A DNA stretch of 64,000 bases, taken from positions 112,410,969 through 112,474,968 of the forward strand of contig CM043951.1 of NCBI GenBank assembly GCA_014529385.2. The letters run 5' to 3'. Of this stretch, positions 36,412-48,925 are shown one piece after another. The stretch comes from Adiantum capillus-veneris (Eukaryota; Streptophyta; Polypodiopsida; Polypodiales; Pteridaceae). A program made the translations under genes and the position numbers. Within the stretch, counting starts at the first letter, position 1. Each line of letters begins with the position of its first letter. The notes beneath the pieces were generated by a model, which worked only from the letters and a program-made list of their open reading frames with translations, ran no database searches and was not told the origin of the DNA.

Positions 36412-37429
36412 TTTGAAGAGTGAGGCTACTAAAGAGATGGGAGATGTTCTTCCAAGTTAAAGTATGGTATCTAGAATAGAGAGGGATTCACGAGCGGCTA
36501 CATGGTGGCACCATGGGGGACAATGAGGAAGTAATGACTCTTATGTTTGGATTCTTGGTGACAATGTGATGAAATATGCCAAGGAGACAAAGCATGGGGA
36601 GATAGGTGATGCAAAATCCAGGAAGGGAGGAGGATTAAAAAATCTCAAGTGAGGGGAAGGGTTAATAGTGACCAAGGACTAGAAAAGGATGGAGGATGCC
36701 AAACTAGTGGAAGGGGCAAAGACCTAGAAGTGGGAAGGGGTAGAGGGTCCCAAGCTAGGGGAAGGGTAGAGATCACAAAGGGGATAAGAGGCATAGAAAA
36801 GACAATGCAGAAACATGCCGATAATGTAGACAATGCAACAAAGGGAGACAGGGTTGACAATGTGAAGAATGAAGTGGTAGAGGATGCCAAGAAGGAATTG
36901 GTAGACAATGGAAAAGTGGATACAAATTAGGGGGACTATGGATCCAAAGCCTAGTGGTGCTATAGAGAATTGTATAAGTGATTCTACCAATTTAAGAACT
37001 CTAATAGAGATTTTTAGCATGTAAAGAGAGAAGCCCATGGCTAGTTGTCCCATGCATGAAAACTCTAATCCCCCTAACAAGAATTTGGATTTTCTAGAGT
37101 GAGATTTTCACCAATATAGTGCACCTTTTTTCTTTTGTCTTGAGTCTTTTTTTCACTCTATGGTACTCAGATGTGTTCAACTTGTAACTATATTATTGTG
37201 TGATTTTTTGTTTCCAAATATTATTATATCCATTGTTCAATATAATACCAAATTTGTTGCAACATAGCACCACATTTGTTATTATCTCATTTAACACTAG
37301 CCCTCTTGTTTTGCATATGATGAATGCATTGTCTATCCACTCATTTCTAGTTTTTGGATGGTACGTCTTCTTGGTGGCTAGCTAGACGAGCCACATGCAG
37401 AGATATTGCTTTTGAGTAATGTGACTGCT

Positions 37430-38165
37430 ACATCAAGGCAATTGATTGTGCTTGATGCTAATGGGATGTTATTGAAGGGCTTGGATGATCTTCCAGATGG
37501 CCTTTGAGCTATGACCACAAATTGTCATCATCAATCCTTGGCTTATTTGTGTTGTGAGGCCAGATGCTGAAGAGTTTCTATAGACTCTTAAAAATAAATC
37601 GAAGTTGATAGTGTGGTCTTGTTGTAGAAAGGCTAAATTGATGAAAATATTGAAATCCAGCTTCCCTAAAATATTATGCGCAAGATTTTTTTGCTAGTGA
37701 TAATGCATCAAGTGTTTAGCAATATATTTATGTTAATTACAAACATCTTCTTTACATGGTAGGCATACCCTCCGAGGAAGACTGTTAAAATTGGCTGGAG
37801 AGTATAGGTCCAGAGGTGTTGTATGTGCCCGATAGTGAGGTTGACAAGGCATTTTTCCTAAAAATCTACAAACAATGTCGGCACAGCACCACAAGTTTGA
37901 TGCTAGAAACACAGTCCTAGTGGATGACTCTCTATATAAGTCACTCATAAATAATTATGAGAATTGTCTTGCAAATAGAACATATGCGCCTTTGGTCGGG
38001 ATGAGTGAAAATCATTTGGGCTTGGTGGATCTCATTGTGCCCTGTCTACTTGGATGGATATGTGATCCATACTCAACCATGTACACTTGCAAGAACCCAA
38101 TCATTGACATAGAAGACAACATTTATCAGTTTCTTACTCATTATTTCATACTGATGGAAGGTTAA
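37430..38165 (+). pseudogene. FCP1/NIF-type HAD phosphatase-like pseudogene
   Basis: Three plus-strand segments in order resemble the FCP1-homology (NLI-interacting factor) HAD fold. They are LIVLDANGMLLKGLDDLPDG (motif I, usual form DxDxT/V; here D-A-N-G), then VRPDAEEFL with KSKLIVWSCCRKAKLMKIL (motif II region), and then DARNTVLVDDSLYKSLINNY (motif III/IV, the VDD pair). The third lies in an open frame starting at 37875. Stops and frame changes separate the segments. The family dephosphorylates Ser/Thr in protein substrates such as the RNA polymerase II tail; this copy cannot make a full protein. Introns might explain part of the breakage. Confidence 0.58.
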
Positions 38166-38246
38166 TCTAATAGGTTTCACCCCCTTCTTTAAATGGCTCA
38201 TTAACTGCTATACGTTCCTAGAATATAAAAATGCTTATTAACACCT

Positions 38247-39021
<775 letters not shown>

Positions 39022-39343
39022 CACTAACCTCCCCCCTTCGAGGTCTCAAGCTTCAAGGCCTTTGCCTCTTCACCACTACAAAGCATCTCACCTCTTCTGG
39101 CAGCTTAGATTTAGCTTACATTTCACCCACTTCGTTCAACTACTTGGTGCCAGGGTTTTGCCTTGCATAATGACCAAGTTCAAGCTCTGAAATGCATCGA
39201 TCCTCGATCAAACCGGTGCCGATGAGCTCAAGTTTTTAAGGTTCCACCTAGATGCGCCTCGAAGCAGCTTTAATACTTGCATCAACATGAGCATACATCA
39301 AAGATTGACATTGCTCAGCATTGTACAAGCAACCATAGCACCG

Positions 39344-41103
39344 TCAACAGTGGAAAAAAACAAGCACACTATATATACATGAGCGTGCAAACTTCAACCC
39401 AAAAAAACTCCTATCATAGGTTTCCAAACCCCCTAGCTTGCTGGAGCATTCACGCAGTACCACTGATAGATGCTCACTCCACCTGGATCCCACACAAAGA
39501 ATACTTGGCTTTTCAAGCATCAAATAAGTAACCAAGCCTCCACCTGGCTCCCAAGCAAATTTCAAAAGCTTGCCATGCATTAACATCACACCAACAAACA
39601 TAGCATAAACTCTGTCACCCTCATGCATATGAATCATAAGACTTCCCTCCTTGTAATCTCTTGCACAATAGATTGTAGTTGGGCCAACATAAGCCACACC
39701 ATATTCCAAAGCCTACGAAACACCTATCACAATATCATGAGAAAAAGGTGTGGCCTTCAAGAGGCACTGAAAAGCATACATGCCAGCAAAGAGGCATACA
39801 AATCCCTTAAACACATTCACAGCATCTGCATAAGAATTAACATTTTGTGGAGCATTTATGATCGTCTCTCAAAAGGCACTTTCTGATCAAGTAAATGATC
39901 AAAAAACTCACAAGTAACATGTTTCAGCATACCAGTACCAAATGTAAAACAGAAGGATACATCAACACCTGCTTCTGATAAGAGGCTATAAGAGAAACCG
40001 ATATCATCACTTACATCATTACAGAAACTCTCCACCTGCACCACTTCTTCACACATACTCTCATCATCACAGAAACTCATAACGGCCTCTTCAACTAAAG
40101 CATCCTCACTCTTCTTTGATACTGGTTGCAGACACACCTCACAAGAGACAAGTCATCGCTCCCCCTTTCCTATGCTTACATCTTCACTCCCCCCAGGAGA
40201 TTCCAAAGTTTTGTTTTCTCTCTCGGCATTTTCAAATCGCACCAGCCATATTTTTTTCAGTGATCTAATGTCCCTCATGAATGGAGCCAAGTCAAATACC
40301 ATCGACTCATTGCAGGAAGACTCTTCATCAACAGATGCATCATTGAGCGAGGCGCTATCACATAAGTCATGTTCACACAAAGAGCTAGATGTATCGAACT
40401 CAAAATCGCTACAATATCCATCTTCTAAAACCTCATCATCATAATGCATAGGCTCTGAGATAGATGAATCTTCCACCATGTCAACCACCAACCTCTTCAT
40501 AAGGGCAAGCCATACAGATCTGACTCCCAAGTGTCCCTCAAACAAACTCCACAACATATGCCAAAACTCACCTTGTAGTGATTCAAAAGTAGTGACAAGG
40601 GAGTCCTCTATTAAACCTTGAGTCTTTTGGAAACCTCCATAGTGCATTAGAAAAATGAGACCTTCAAGACTGACCAGCTATAATGCACTCATTTGGAAGT
40701 ATATGTAAAAACATAAAATCATCCTGAGACAAGCCTTGTGAAGCATATGCAGCTTTTGCTACATCATTGTCAATTGCAGGTCACCTCATCTCATGCTCAA
40801 CTTGTGTTGTCCAAGACTATATGTGTTCATTTGCACTGCCACAAAAACATACATGACCTCTTGTTGGCAGCTTTGAACATGCATAATCAAATTATACTTC
40901 ATAAGTTTCCAACTATATTGCATCTGCTCAGGAAGACATTCATAAAAATGCCAAGCATCCTCGTACAACCTCTCATACATGAAATCATCCCTCTCTACAT
41001 CATCAAAGATATCAAGCTCTAAAATCAACATATCTGCTTGAACAACCCATGCTTGTACATCCTCATCCCTCCTTCCACAAAAGCATACATTAGCTGCTAC
41101 CAT
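39344..41103 (-). pseudogene. Decayed gag-type ORF of another non-autonomous LTR element
   Basis: Reading starts near 41103 (MVAANVCFCGRRDEDVQAWV) and contains a gag-like helical region. Several stops follow; the same frame reopens at 40647-40156 with an acidic Ser/Asp-rich segment (EDGYCSDFEFDTSSSL). After a TGA (40153-40155) it continues to 39856. A further frame at 39709-39344 follows. No pol motif occurs. The layout (gag, then an acidic non-pol extension, then a purine tract and LTR-like DNA) parallels the gag-only element at 9.5-16.2 kb. Assignment as gag rests on composition and context more than on a diagnostic motif. Confidence 0.5.
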
Positions 41104-41633
41104 GTTTGCATAGGCTTGTGATGCCTATGTCGAATGCTCAAAACCAAAACACCTGCTCTTGTTATTGAAAGTACTCAACAACACGCTGTCGGGGAATAAG
41201 TGTTTGAAACTTGAGCCAGGTCACCACCGGGCTGCTCGCTGTGGAAAAATTGAGAGTGAAAATTTGCCGCACCGCACAATACAACAGCAATTAATTACTT
41301 GGTAATGCTATTGATGCACAAAACTTGCTCGAAAATTGGTAACAACAACGAAACTGATATGCAATAAAGAAGAAGTGTCGTTAACAACACCATTAAATAA
41401 TGCTAATGATAGTTTAGGAGCTTAAACTCCCATTATAGATCACTCCGGTCCGTTAACGGCTCCGCAAATCATCAAAAAGAAATAATTAAACTAGGTTGCG
41501 TGCTGACGAGAAAAATCCCATTGTGTCGATTCCATCTGTTTGATGTGTCTTTAATCATTGTCTACGCCGAAGCTTATTTCTTCTCCTATGACTGCTTACA
41601 AGCCTTTGTTGATCTCTCCTTGCCTAAGCCGAA

Positions 41634-41812
41634 AGAGAATCGTGCTTTGGTTGCCTTCTCCTTGCTAAGCCGAACGAGAATTGTGCTTTAGTTGGCTTCC
41701 TTTTGCTAAGCCAAAAGAGAATCGTGCTTTAGTTGGCTTCTTTTTGCCAATGCTGCCATCAAGACAGACATTGTCTTAGCAAGGAGAAGGCAACCAAAGC
41801 ACGATTCTCTTG
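41634..41812. repeat. Inverted repeat beside the PPR fragment
   Basis: GAGAATCGTGCTTTGGTTGC at about 41636 pairs with its inverse at about 41795, with arms near 38 bp. Two more degenerate copies of the left arm occur by 41745. Confidence 0.75.
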
Positions 41813-42293
41813 ATGGAGGCCAATGCTTGGGCGGCCATCAAGGCAAACATTGGCCCTTGGCCATTATTAATGGGCTTGGCACCACACTTGGCATACATAT
41901 CTTTTAAAGCATTGCAAGCTGACATTCCAAACACTTAGCAAGGAGAAGGCAACCAAAGCACGATTCTCTTGATGGAGGTCAATGCTTGGGCGGCCATCAA
42001 GGCAAAAATTGGCCCTTGGCCATTATTAATGGGCTTAGCACCACACTTGGCATACATATCTTTTAAATCATTGTGAGCCAACATTCCAAACACGAAGCTC
42101 TGCAAAAATCTGCGACACCACAGTTGGCATACATACCTAACAAAGCACTGCCAAGCACGGAATTCTTTGTGAGCATTCCTTGACTAACCTTATCATCTTG
42201 AACTTCAATGCCCGTGTCAACCTCTCGTATAATCCTATATACCTTTAAGATGCAAGTATAGGTAATTGCATTGAAGTAAGGCCTTCCCATCAC
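41773..42293 (-). pseudogene. Pentatricopeptide repeat (PPR) gene fragment with tandem duplication
   Basis: The open frame 42293-42063 contains NAITYTCILKVYRIIREVD and VLGSALLGMYANCG, the paired motifs of plant PLS-type PPR proteins that bind organelle RNA. Immediately left on the same strand, a 159-bp unit (41778-41936 and 41937-42095) encodes LKDMYAKCGAKPINN in both copies. Only about two motifs remain and the start and C-terminal domains are absent. It lies between two retroelement relics, so transduction or insertion is likely. Confidence 0.7.
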
Positions 42294-42299
42294 ATCCGA

Positions 42300-42895
42300 T
42301 AAAAAGTGTCAGAGTTTCTTTCTTGTCAGCCGGGTATTGCCAATTACGACCACTTCCGGCCAAGCACTACATGATATGACATCCCGGGCATGAGACTCAT
42401 CAAGCTACTTCTGCTCCAGCATCCCAAACTCTGGAAAATAGACAAAACTCCCAGCTGAGACACCGACCGAGCCGACTAGACTGGTACGGAGCCGTCCCCC
42501 GGTGTATCTTAATTGGCCAATATCTTGGTGATCGAGACTCTGATCACTGAACTGAAAAGACCGACGTCCTCCAAAAAGTGAGCACTTCAAGCCTGTGCAT
42601 TCATTTCATTTATGTCACCTCAGCTGCAATTTTTCAATCCGGTACGGATCTGCAATCAACTCAAACTTCAAATTGCCATAACTTCTTCACCGTAGCTCCA
42701 ATCGACGAGCTGTAAAGACACGCCGATAGAGCACTTCAAGCACTGCAGTTCTAGGTCATAATATCCCAACCATGTCCACTTCAAGCATAGCACTTTTTAG
42801 CATCATTAAGGCATGTTTTGGCCCTTTCAACCGCATTTGACATATATTCAGCATCAAACTTGGCCTGTTACCAGGCCCTAATCATTGTTCATCAT
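42300..42895 (-). other. Untranslated/LTR-side DNA of the gypsy element
   Basis: Downstream of the gypsy pol frame, with the unbroken texture of retroelement 3' DNA but no boundary I can fix. No ORF supported. Confidence 0.35.
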
Positions 42896-42898
42896 TAA

Positions 42899-44640
42899 TC
42901 ATGTAAGCTTCAAACAACTTGATGTGCATTTATCTAGCATCTTTCTTAGCATGGGAGCAGAGATGCACGACATCCACCCCCTCTGAACCTGCACAGCCTC
43001 CGGTCTGTGCCAACCATTCTCATAAAGCATCATTAGACTCGTCGTCTGATGCATACATAACATTGTCTGCAGGAGGTTGATCTGTGTCGAAGTCTCCAAT
43101 ATTAATCTCACCATCTCGTTGCTTAAAGAACTTGAATCTTTTCCCTGCAAAAATAGGCACCTTGAGCTCAGTGCCATCAAGCTCGCATAACTTGTAGGTC
43201 GCATTATCATAAACATGAAGTACTACATATGGTCCAAACCTTTATTTAACCATTTTCCACATAGCAGTGTACTGGTTTTCCAGGCTACTGTCATATACAA
43301 GGACCCAATCCCCATCTTTAATGGCACGAAGCCGTAGTCTGTGCTTATCATCAAACGCTACCTTGTTCTTTAGTCTTGCTTCCTTAAGCAATACTTTAGC
43401 CTGTTCAATATCTTCCGGACGCCTCTCCAGTTGACGAATGCGCAATGCAAGCAAATCTTCTGTAGACATACCTTCTTCCCATGGCATTACGGTCCAAGAG
43501 ATAACCGCTTCCTCTGTAGGCATAATGGGTTTTTTCCCGCACATTAACTCAAATGGCATAAAACCTGTAATAGAACTATGTGTAGCTTGATCAGCCCATA
43601 AAGCAAATGGTAGGAGTTTAGGCCAATCACCAATAGGTCCCTGGCATGCCTTTGCTAAAGCGTTAACATAGGCGGATGCCCTCTTTCACTTTTACCACTA
43701 CCCTCTGGATTGTATGCTGTAGTGAGAGCCAATTTAATGCCCAAGCGAGGAAATAAATCTCGAGCTTCATCTACATCCAGATCTCCTCTATCAGCAGTAA
43801 TTCTACCAACACATCCATACCTGGAAATAACATCCTCAAGCAAGAACTTGCATACGGAACTGGTAGCTTTGGTACGCAAAGCTCTGCCTTCCACCTGATT
43901 AGTAAGATCCTCTTTTGCAAGAACAATATACCGCATCTCCCAGACACCTATTGGCATGGTAATCAGGTTCACCACCCACTTGTAGTGCATAGCCAGTGGA
44001 TAGGTGGGATGCAATCCATCTCGATGTCGCACATTAGAATACTGTTGGCATATTAGGCATGTCTCCACAAATTGAGCCACATCTTTATACATACCTTTCC
44101 ACCAATAACGATCCTTAATCTTAACAAAAGTTGCCCAGACGCCTCTGTGTCCATCCCATAAACTTTCATGAAACTCTTTGATAACCTGCTCTTGAGTCGC
44201 TTTATCACAAACAACCCGCTGCGGTACTCCTTTAGAGCATTTTGGCTGCTTCCATAAATGGCCATCCTTCAGAAAATATCTGTAAGCTTTCTTCCTGATC
44301 TTTTTGTACTCTTGATCCGTGCACCCCTCATGCTTAGTAAGAGTGCTAAGGTAGCAACGAATCAAAAGCCATTCTCCTTCATAGAACTCTTCAGAAAATA
44401 CCTCAAAAGTATGACAAATATTGCCACAATTTTCATTCAAATAAGAAGACGAATAGAACTTCAAGCCAACATCAGCACTTGTGGTCAGTATCTCTTCTTC
44501 ATCTTCAAATCTAGCTCTTGATAACATATTAGTGTGTGCACATTGTACACCATCAAAAGCATCTCTTTGTTTCCCGACCACATTACATATGTGGGAAAAT
44601 GTTACAAGGAAGGGAGTGAGGCGAAATTTGACAGCTTTCA
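42899..44640 (-). pseudogene. Ty3/gypsy pol remnant: RNase H end, integrase, C-terminal region
   Basis: From 44640 leftward there is the tail of RNase H (ending MLSRARF). Then comes an integrase HHCC zinc domain (HESLWDGHRGVWATF... CLICQQ), a core with VVNLITMP where the first catalytic Asp is expected (usually VDL), ITADRGDLD for the second, and GKSERGH for the Glu. A frameshift near 43670 moves the protein into the frame that continues to 43242 (MPFELMCGKKP, the conserved post-core segment). The last block is 43216-42899. RT and gag are absent. The order (RNase H before integrase) marks it as gypsy. The Asp-to-Asn change and frameshift mean it is inactive. Confidence 0.88.
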
Positions 44641-44647
44641 GACATAG

Positions 44648-44811
44648 CAAGGAATGCAAACACTTCACCCCGCCATTTTAAGGTGCATTGGGTTTTCTAT
44701 CAAATCTCCTTGGATCACAATATTCCCATACTACAATGGGCGTACAGTGGGCGACATGATGTGCCGCTTACCAATCGCTCACGGATTGTTCAGCTGTAGA
44801 CAACACATCCA
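44648..44811 (+). pseudogene. Protein-kinase-like relic, N-terminal part
   Basis: The plus strand reads LHPAILRCIGFSIKSPWI then IFPYYNGRTVGDMM, matching the alpha-C to hinge part of a eukaryotic protein kinase (H-x-N-I-L...G, here Asn to Ala). The glycine loop and VAIK lysine are missing; a stop lies just upstream. The frame breaks off at 44811 where element E2 inserts and resumes at 47732. Confidence 0.65.
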
Positions 44812-44931
44812 TGTTGAGCTTATATGTGAAGCTACTCATTATATGGATTCTCTATATATGGAACCCAGGTCCCTTCTATATATACATCATCTCATGTGTG
44901 TATTCTACACACTTTGGGGTTCTATTTCTGT

Positions 44932-45000
<69 letters not shown>

Positions 45001-45001
45001 A
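44812..45001 (+). repeat. E2 5' LTR
   Basis: 190 bp. Its 3' portion is a CT run (about 44932-44996) where E1 has a short imperfect CTCTCTCCTTCTCTCTC. Confidence 0.9.
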
Positions 45002-45013
45002 TGGTATCAGAGA
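45002..45013 (+). other. E2 primer-binding site
   Basis: TGGTATCAGAGA abuts the LTR; eleven of twelve bases match the iMet site. Confidence 0.9.
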
Positions 45014-45059
45014 AGTACGTTTTTGTTTTTGATTTTTCTCCTGATCAAAAACAATTTTG

Positions 45060-46100
45060 AAGAAACTACCCGCTGGAGGCATCCAATCGATGTGGTCTAC
45101 AACTTTGCAGAAGGAAGATTTTTCAAATTTTGCACCGATTTTGAGTTATCGTTCGCGGACTGCGTACATACCTGAAAAATAACTTCCGCTTTTTTATTTC
45201 TTTTTTTTTTTTGCTAATTAAAAACGACTTTACAGAAACTACCCAGGGTAGGGACCAGAATCGATGTAGTCTACAACTTTGCGAAAGGATGTTTTTTCAT
45301 ATTCTACACTGATTTTGAGTTATCGTTCGCCAACTGTGTACATGCCTGAAAAGCAACTTCCGCTTTTTGTTTTTGATTTTTCTGCTAGTTGAAAACGAGT
45401 TTGATGTGGTCTACAACTTTGCAGAAGGAAGTTTTTTCATGTTGTGCACTGGAATTGATGTGGCCTACAACTTTGCAGAAGGAAGTTTTTTCATGTTGTG
45501 CACTGGAATTGATGTGGTCTACAACTTTGTAGAAGGAATTTTTTTCAAATTCTGCACCGATTTTGAGTTATTGTTCACGGACTGCGTACATGCCTGAAAA
45601 GCAGCTTTTGTTTTATGTTTTTGATTTTTCTCTTATTTGAAAACGATTTTGCAGAAACTACCCGCGAAGGGAACCGAAATCAATGTGGTCTACAACTTTA
45701 CAGATGAAAGTTTCTTCAAATTCTTCATTGATTTTGAGTTATCATTGGCGGATTGCGTACATGCCTGAAAAGCAACTTTCGTTTTTGTTTTTTGATTTTT
45801 CTCCTAATTAAGAACGATTTTGCAGAAACAGCCTACGAAAGCACTGAAATCGATATGGTCTACAACTTTGCAGAAGAAAGTTTTTTCAAAATCTGCACTG
45901 ATTTTTAGTTATTGTTTACGGATTGCGTACATGCCTGAAAAGCAACTTTTGTTTTTGGTTTTTTGGATTTTTATGCTAATTGCAAATGATTTTGCAGAAA
46001 CTATGCAGAAAAATGATGTGGTGTATAGCTTTGCAAAAGATAGTTTCTCTAAAGTCAGCACTGATTTTGCGTTATCGTTCTCATACTACGAATATGTTTG
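45060..46100 (+). repeat. E2 degenerate 171-bp-family array
   Basis: Units with GATGTGGTCTACAACTTTGC recur at about 45084, 45257, 45403, 45453, 45513, 45675, 45847 and 46014. Spacing is less regular than in E1, with two short units of about 50-60 bp in the middle. Confidence 0.85.
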
Positions 46101-46364
46101 AAAAGCAAATTTTACTTTTTGCTTTTGATTTTCCTCATAATTGAAAACTTCTCAATTATATTTTCTCTTCATCAATCATATATTTGTTACTGACATAACT
46201 TTGCTGCAGAAGCCAGTTACATATCGTTCCGATTCAGTCGAGCCGTTAATGATCGTCCAAATTCTATCGAGCTACTGTTGGTACATGATCTTTTGTTATA
46301 TGATATACTCGTTCATTGATTCTCGTATAATTATTCTTCTAGAGATATAGTGTACACCGTTTTA

Positions 46365-46865
46365 TTGATAATCTCTCGTTGATACCATAATGATTTTGAT
46401 GGTACCATGATGATGTTTTGTTAGTACTTTGGTCATGGTGATTTTCGTTGATACCATGATGATATTTCGTTGATACCATGGTTATTCTCGGTGATGCCAT
46501 GATAGTATTTCTTTGAGATTCTCGATGATACCATGATGTTGTTTCGTTGATACAATGGTTATTCTTGGTGACACCATGATGTTGTTTCGTTAATACCATG
46601 GTTATTCTCGGTGATACCATGATGTTGTTTCGTTGATACAATGATTATTCTTGATGGTATCATGATGTTGTTTCGTTGATACCATGGTTATTCTCGGTGA
46701 AACCATGATGTTGTTTCGTTGGTACAAAGATTATTATCAGTGATATCATGATGTTGGTTCGTTGATACCATGGTTATTCTCGTTGATACCATGACGTTGT
46801 TTCATTGATACAATGATTATTGTATGATGCTTTTCGTTGATACCATGATAATTTATTCATTTTTA
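46365..46865 (+). repeat. E2 GATACCATG minisatellite
   Basis: Same compound unit as in E1 but longer, about eleven units, more diverged. Minus-strand open frames here only translate the repeat. Confidence 0.85.
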
Positions 46866-47554
46866 GTACTACAATGATGATATTTTGTTAGTACTTTGAT
46901 GATACTGATTGATAACACTACGTTGATAAATGTCATTTTATGTAGTATATACACATGTCATTTGCATCATGTAATCACGCATCTTGTACTTTTACATTCA
47001 TACTTATATGTTATCGTGCGTATATATGTCGTCAAAAGAGTGGCGTTGCGAACCATCTCTTATGGCATTGTGAATGTAATTATTTCACTAACGATGCTAA
47101 TAAATTTCATGACTATGTTTTTTGAGTCTATGATCTATGTAGGATTGATCAAAGAATTGATTTCATGAAGACAAACTTGGTGACAATAAAAGATTTATGA
47201 AGACATGTTTGGTGATTCCATATTAATGACAAGCTACACAACATATTCACGAAGACACTTCTGATTACGATCTAATCGATAGCCTTTACACCTCTTTATT
47301 GAACCTTTGTATTCATTATTGTATTTTATAGGATAGGAGTAATGTAACTCCTCATAAAACATTCACTGTAAAAGGAGTGATGTAGCTCCTTATAAAACAT
47401 CCATTGTAAAGGGAGTGATGTAGCTCCTCATGAATATTTGTACATTCAATGATTTTTATAATATAACGGTGGGTGTATATAGAACTGTGGGTTTTTCCCT
47501 TGATCCCCCAAGGGTTTTTTCATCCACAATTAGGGACCCTTATTTGAGTGGGGG

Positions 47555-47674
47555 TGTTGAGCTTATATGTGAAGCTACTCAATATATGCCTTCCCTATAT
47601 ATGGCACCCAGGTCCCCTCTATATATACATCATCTCATGTGTGTATTCTACACACTTTGGGGTTCTATTTCTGT

Positions 47675-47725
<51 letters not shown>

Positions 47726-47726
47726 A
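47555..47726 (+). repeat. E2 3' LTR
   Basis: 172 bp. Preceded by TTGAGTGGGGG, the counterpart of the E1 purine tract. CT run about 47677-47721. Confidence 0.9.
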
Positions 47727-47731
47727 ATGCA

Positions 47732-48104
47732 TTGGCTACAACACGGCTGGAGGTCATTGCCTGCAGCAAATCCTCCTGCACAAGAGATAGACACGATGCA
47801 GATCAAAGTAGTGATCGATCAGATGCCAGTCATTTGTCACGCCTTAATCGATGGCATTGCGGCTGCCCACTCGGTCGGTATAGTGCACAACCACCTACAC
47901 CCGTTCAACATAATCTTGGACTTTACTTGCGCCAATAAAGCCCGCGTTGGTATCATTGATTGGAGTATGATGCCAAGAACACCATATAAGGGTGCAACAA
48001 ATAATTATTTGCATCCAAGTGCACAGTCAGACTCTACAACGATGTCTTCATCAAAGAACTCACTAGTGCTTGTGCTTCAATTAGTCGCATTTGTTGTGGT
48101 TTGA
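47732..48104 (+). pseudogene. Protein-kinase-like relic, C-terminal part
   Basis: Removing E2 and one target duplication brings this segment into frame with 44648-44811. It contains HALIDGIAAAHSVGIVHNHL followed by HPFNIILDF, the catalytic loop (normally HRDLxPxN; here the Asp position is His), and VGIIDWSMM at the DFG position (D-W-S). The substitutions would make it inactive or a pseudokinase. The frame stops at 48102-48104 before a full C-lobe. Confidence 0.68.
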
Positions 48105-48239
48105 TTTAGTGGATTCCGTGGTGTTCTATAGTGAACAAGAAGTTGCTACGCATACTACATCTGTGAGACTATTGAATCGTGAGAATATATATTTTCCAAT
48201 GATATTGAATATTTATCTATCTGTCGATTGTAGCTCTAA

Positions 48240-48925
48240 GTGAAAATGGCGATGAAGAACAAGATATTGGCACCCAATCACTGCTCGATGAATCATGATC
48301 AACAACGTCAAGCGACTGTTAATGCATTTCAGCGCATGAAGTCTCTGGCACACGGCATGTCGGCACAACAAGCAACACATACTACTCGACGACTCTCAAA
48401 ATGGGCAAATCCAAACCACATGCAATGGAAAGAGATCAATAAAGAAGTGACAAAGGACATGATCAAGACAATATGGCCATGTGAGGACGTAGAGATCAAG
48501 AAAGAAAGATGGAAGGTTTTGAATTGCAACCATGATGTGATCAAAGAAAACACTGAGAGGATTTGGAGGTTTATGGACATCCCCTACATAATGTAGATTT
48601 TACGCTATATTTTGCAAAAATGTTATATGTTCACTTTGTGCAACAACGACCAGTAGACTTCTCGTCAAAGGAAACAACTGTTGCCACTCATGATTTAAGG
48701 GAGAGTTGTATCACTTTCACCCGAGATGAGCTGGCATTGATAGTGGAAGGCACCGATCTACAGTTAAAGAGAGAGAAGGATATTTACACGACACAGCTGG
48801 TAGAGAAAGATGCAAAAATGTCACGGCTTTCTATTGCCACCCAGACACCCCAACCCTCACAAGTCCGGATGGAGAAAATATTTCACCGCTTAAGCTGGGA
48901 AGTTCAAAATCTAACACGCAAGTGA
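48240..48925 (+). CDS. Two overlapping hypothetical ORFs downstream of the kinase relic
   Basis: Frames 48240-48596 (118 codons, ATG, Lys/Met-rich, helical) and 48563-48925 (120 codons; contains DELALIVEGTDLQLKREKDI, a helical stretch) follow on the kinase strand. Composition looks protein-like in both. A shift near 48570 could join them into one frame. No family recognised. They may be exons or relics of the kinase-like gene or of another host gene. Confidence 0.3.

Larger units (their letters stand above)
44812..47726 (+). mobile_element. E2: second element of the E1 family
   Basis: LTRs at 44812-45001 (190 bp) and 47555-47726 (172 bp) have the same TGTTGAG/CTCAACA ends as E1. Most of the length difference is a CT tract. 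The flanks ATCCA (44807-44811) and ATGCA (47727-47731) match at four of five positions, consistent with an aged target duplication. The interior holds degenerate 171-bp-type units, the GATACCATG minisatellite and the same 3' segment as E1. It is more diverged than E1 and non-coding. The insertion splits a kinase-like frame. Confidence 0.9.

Noticed and set aside
46339-46641. Open frame rich in His/Asn/Thr on the minus strand
   Set aside because: Translation of the GATACCATG minisatellite in E2.
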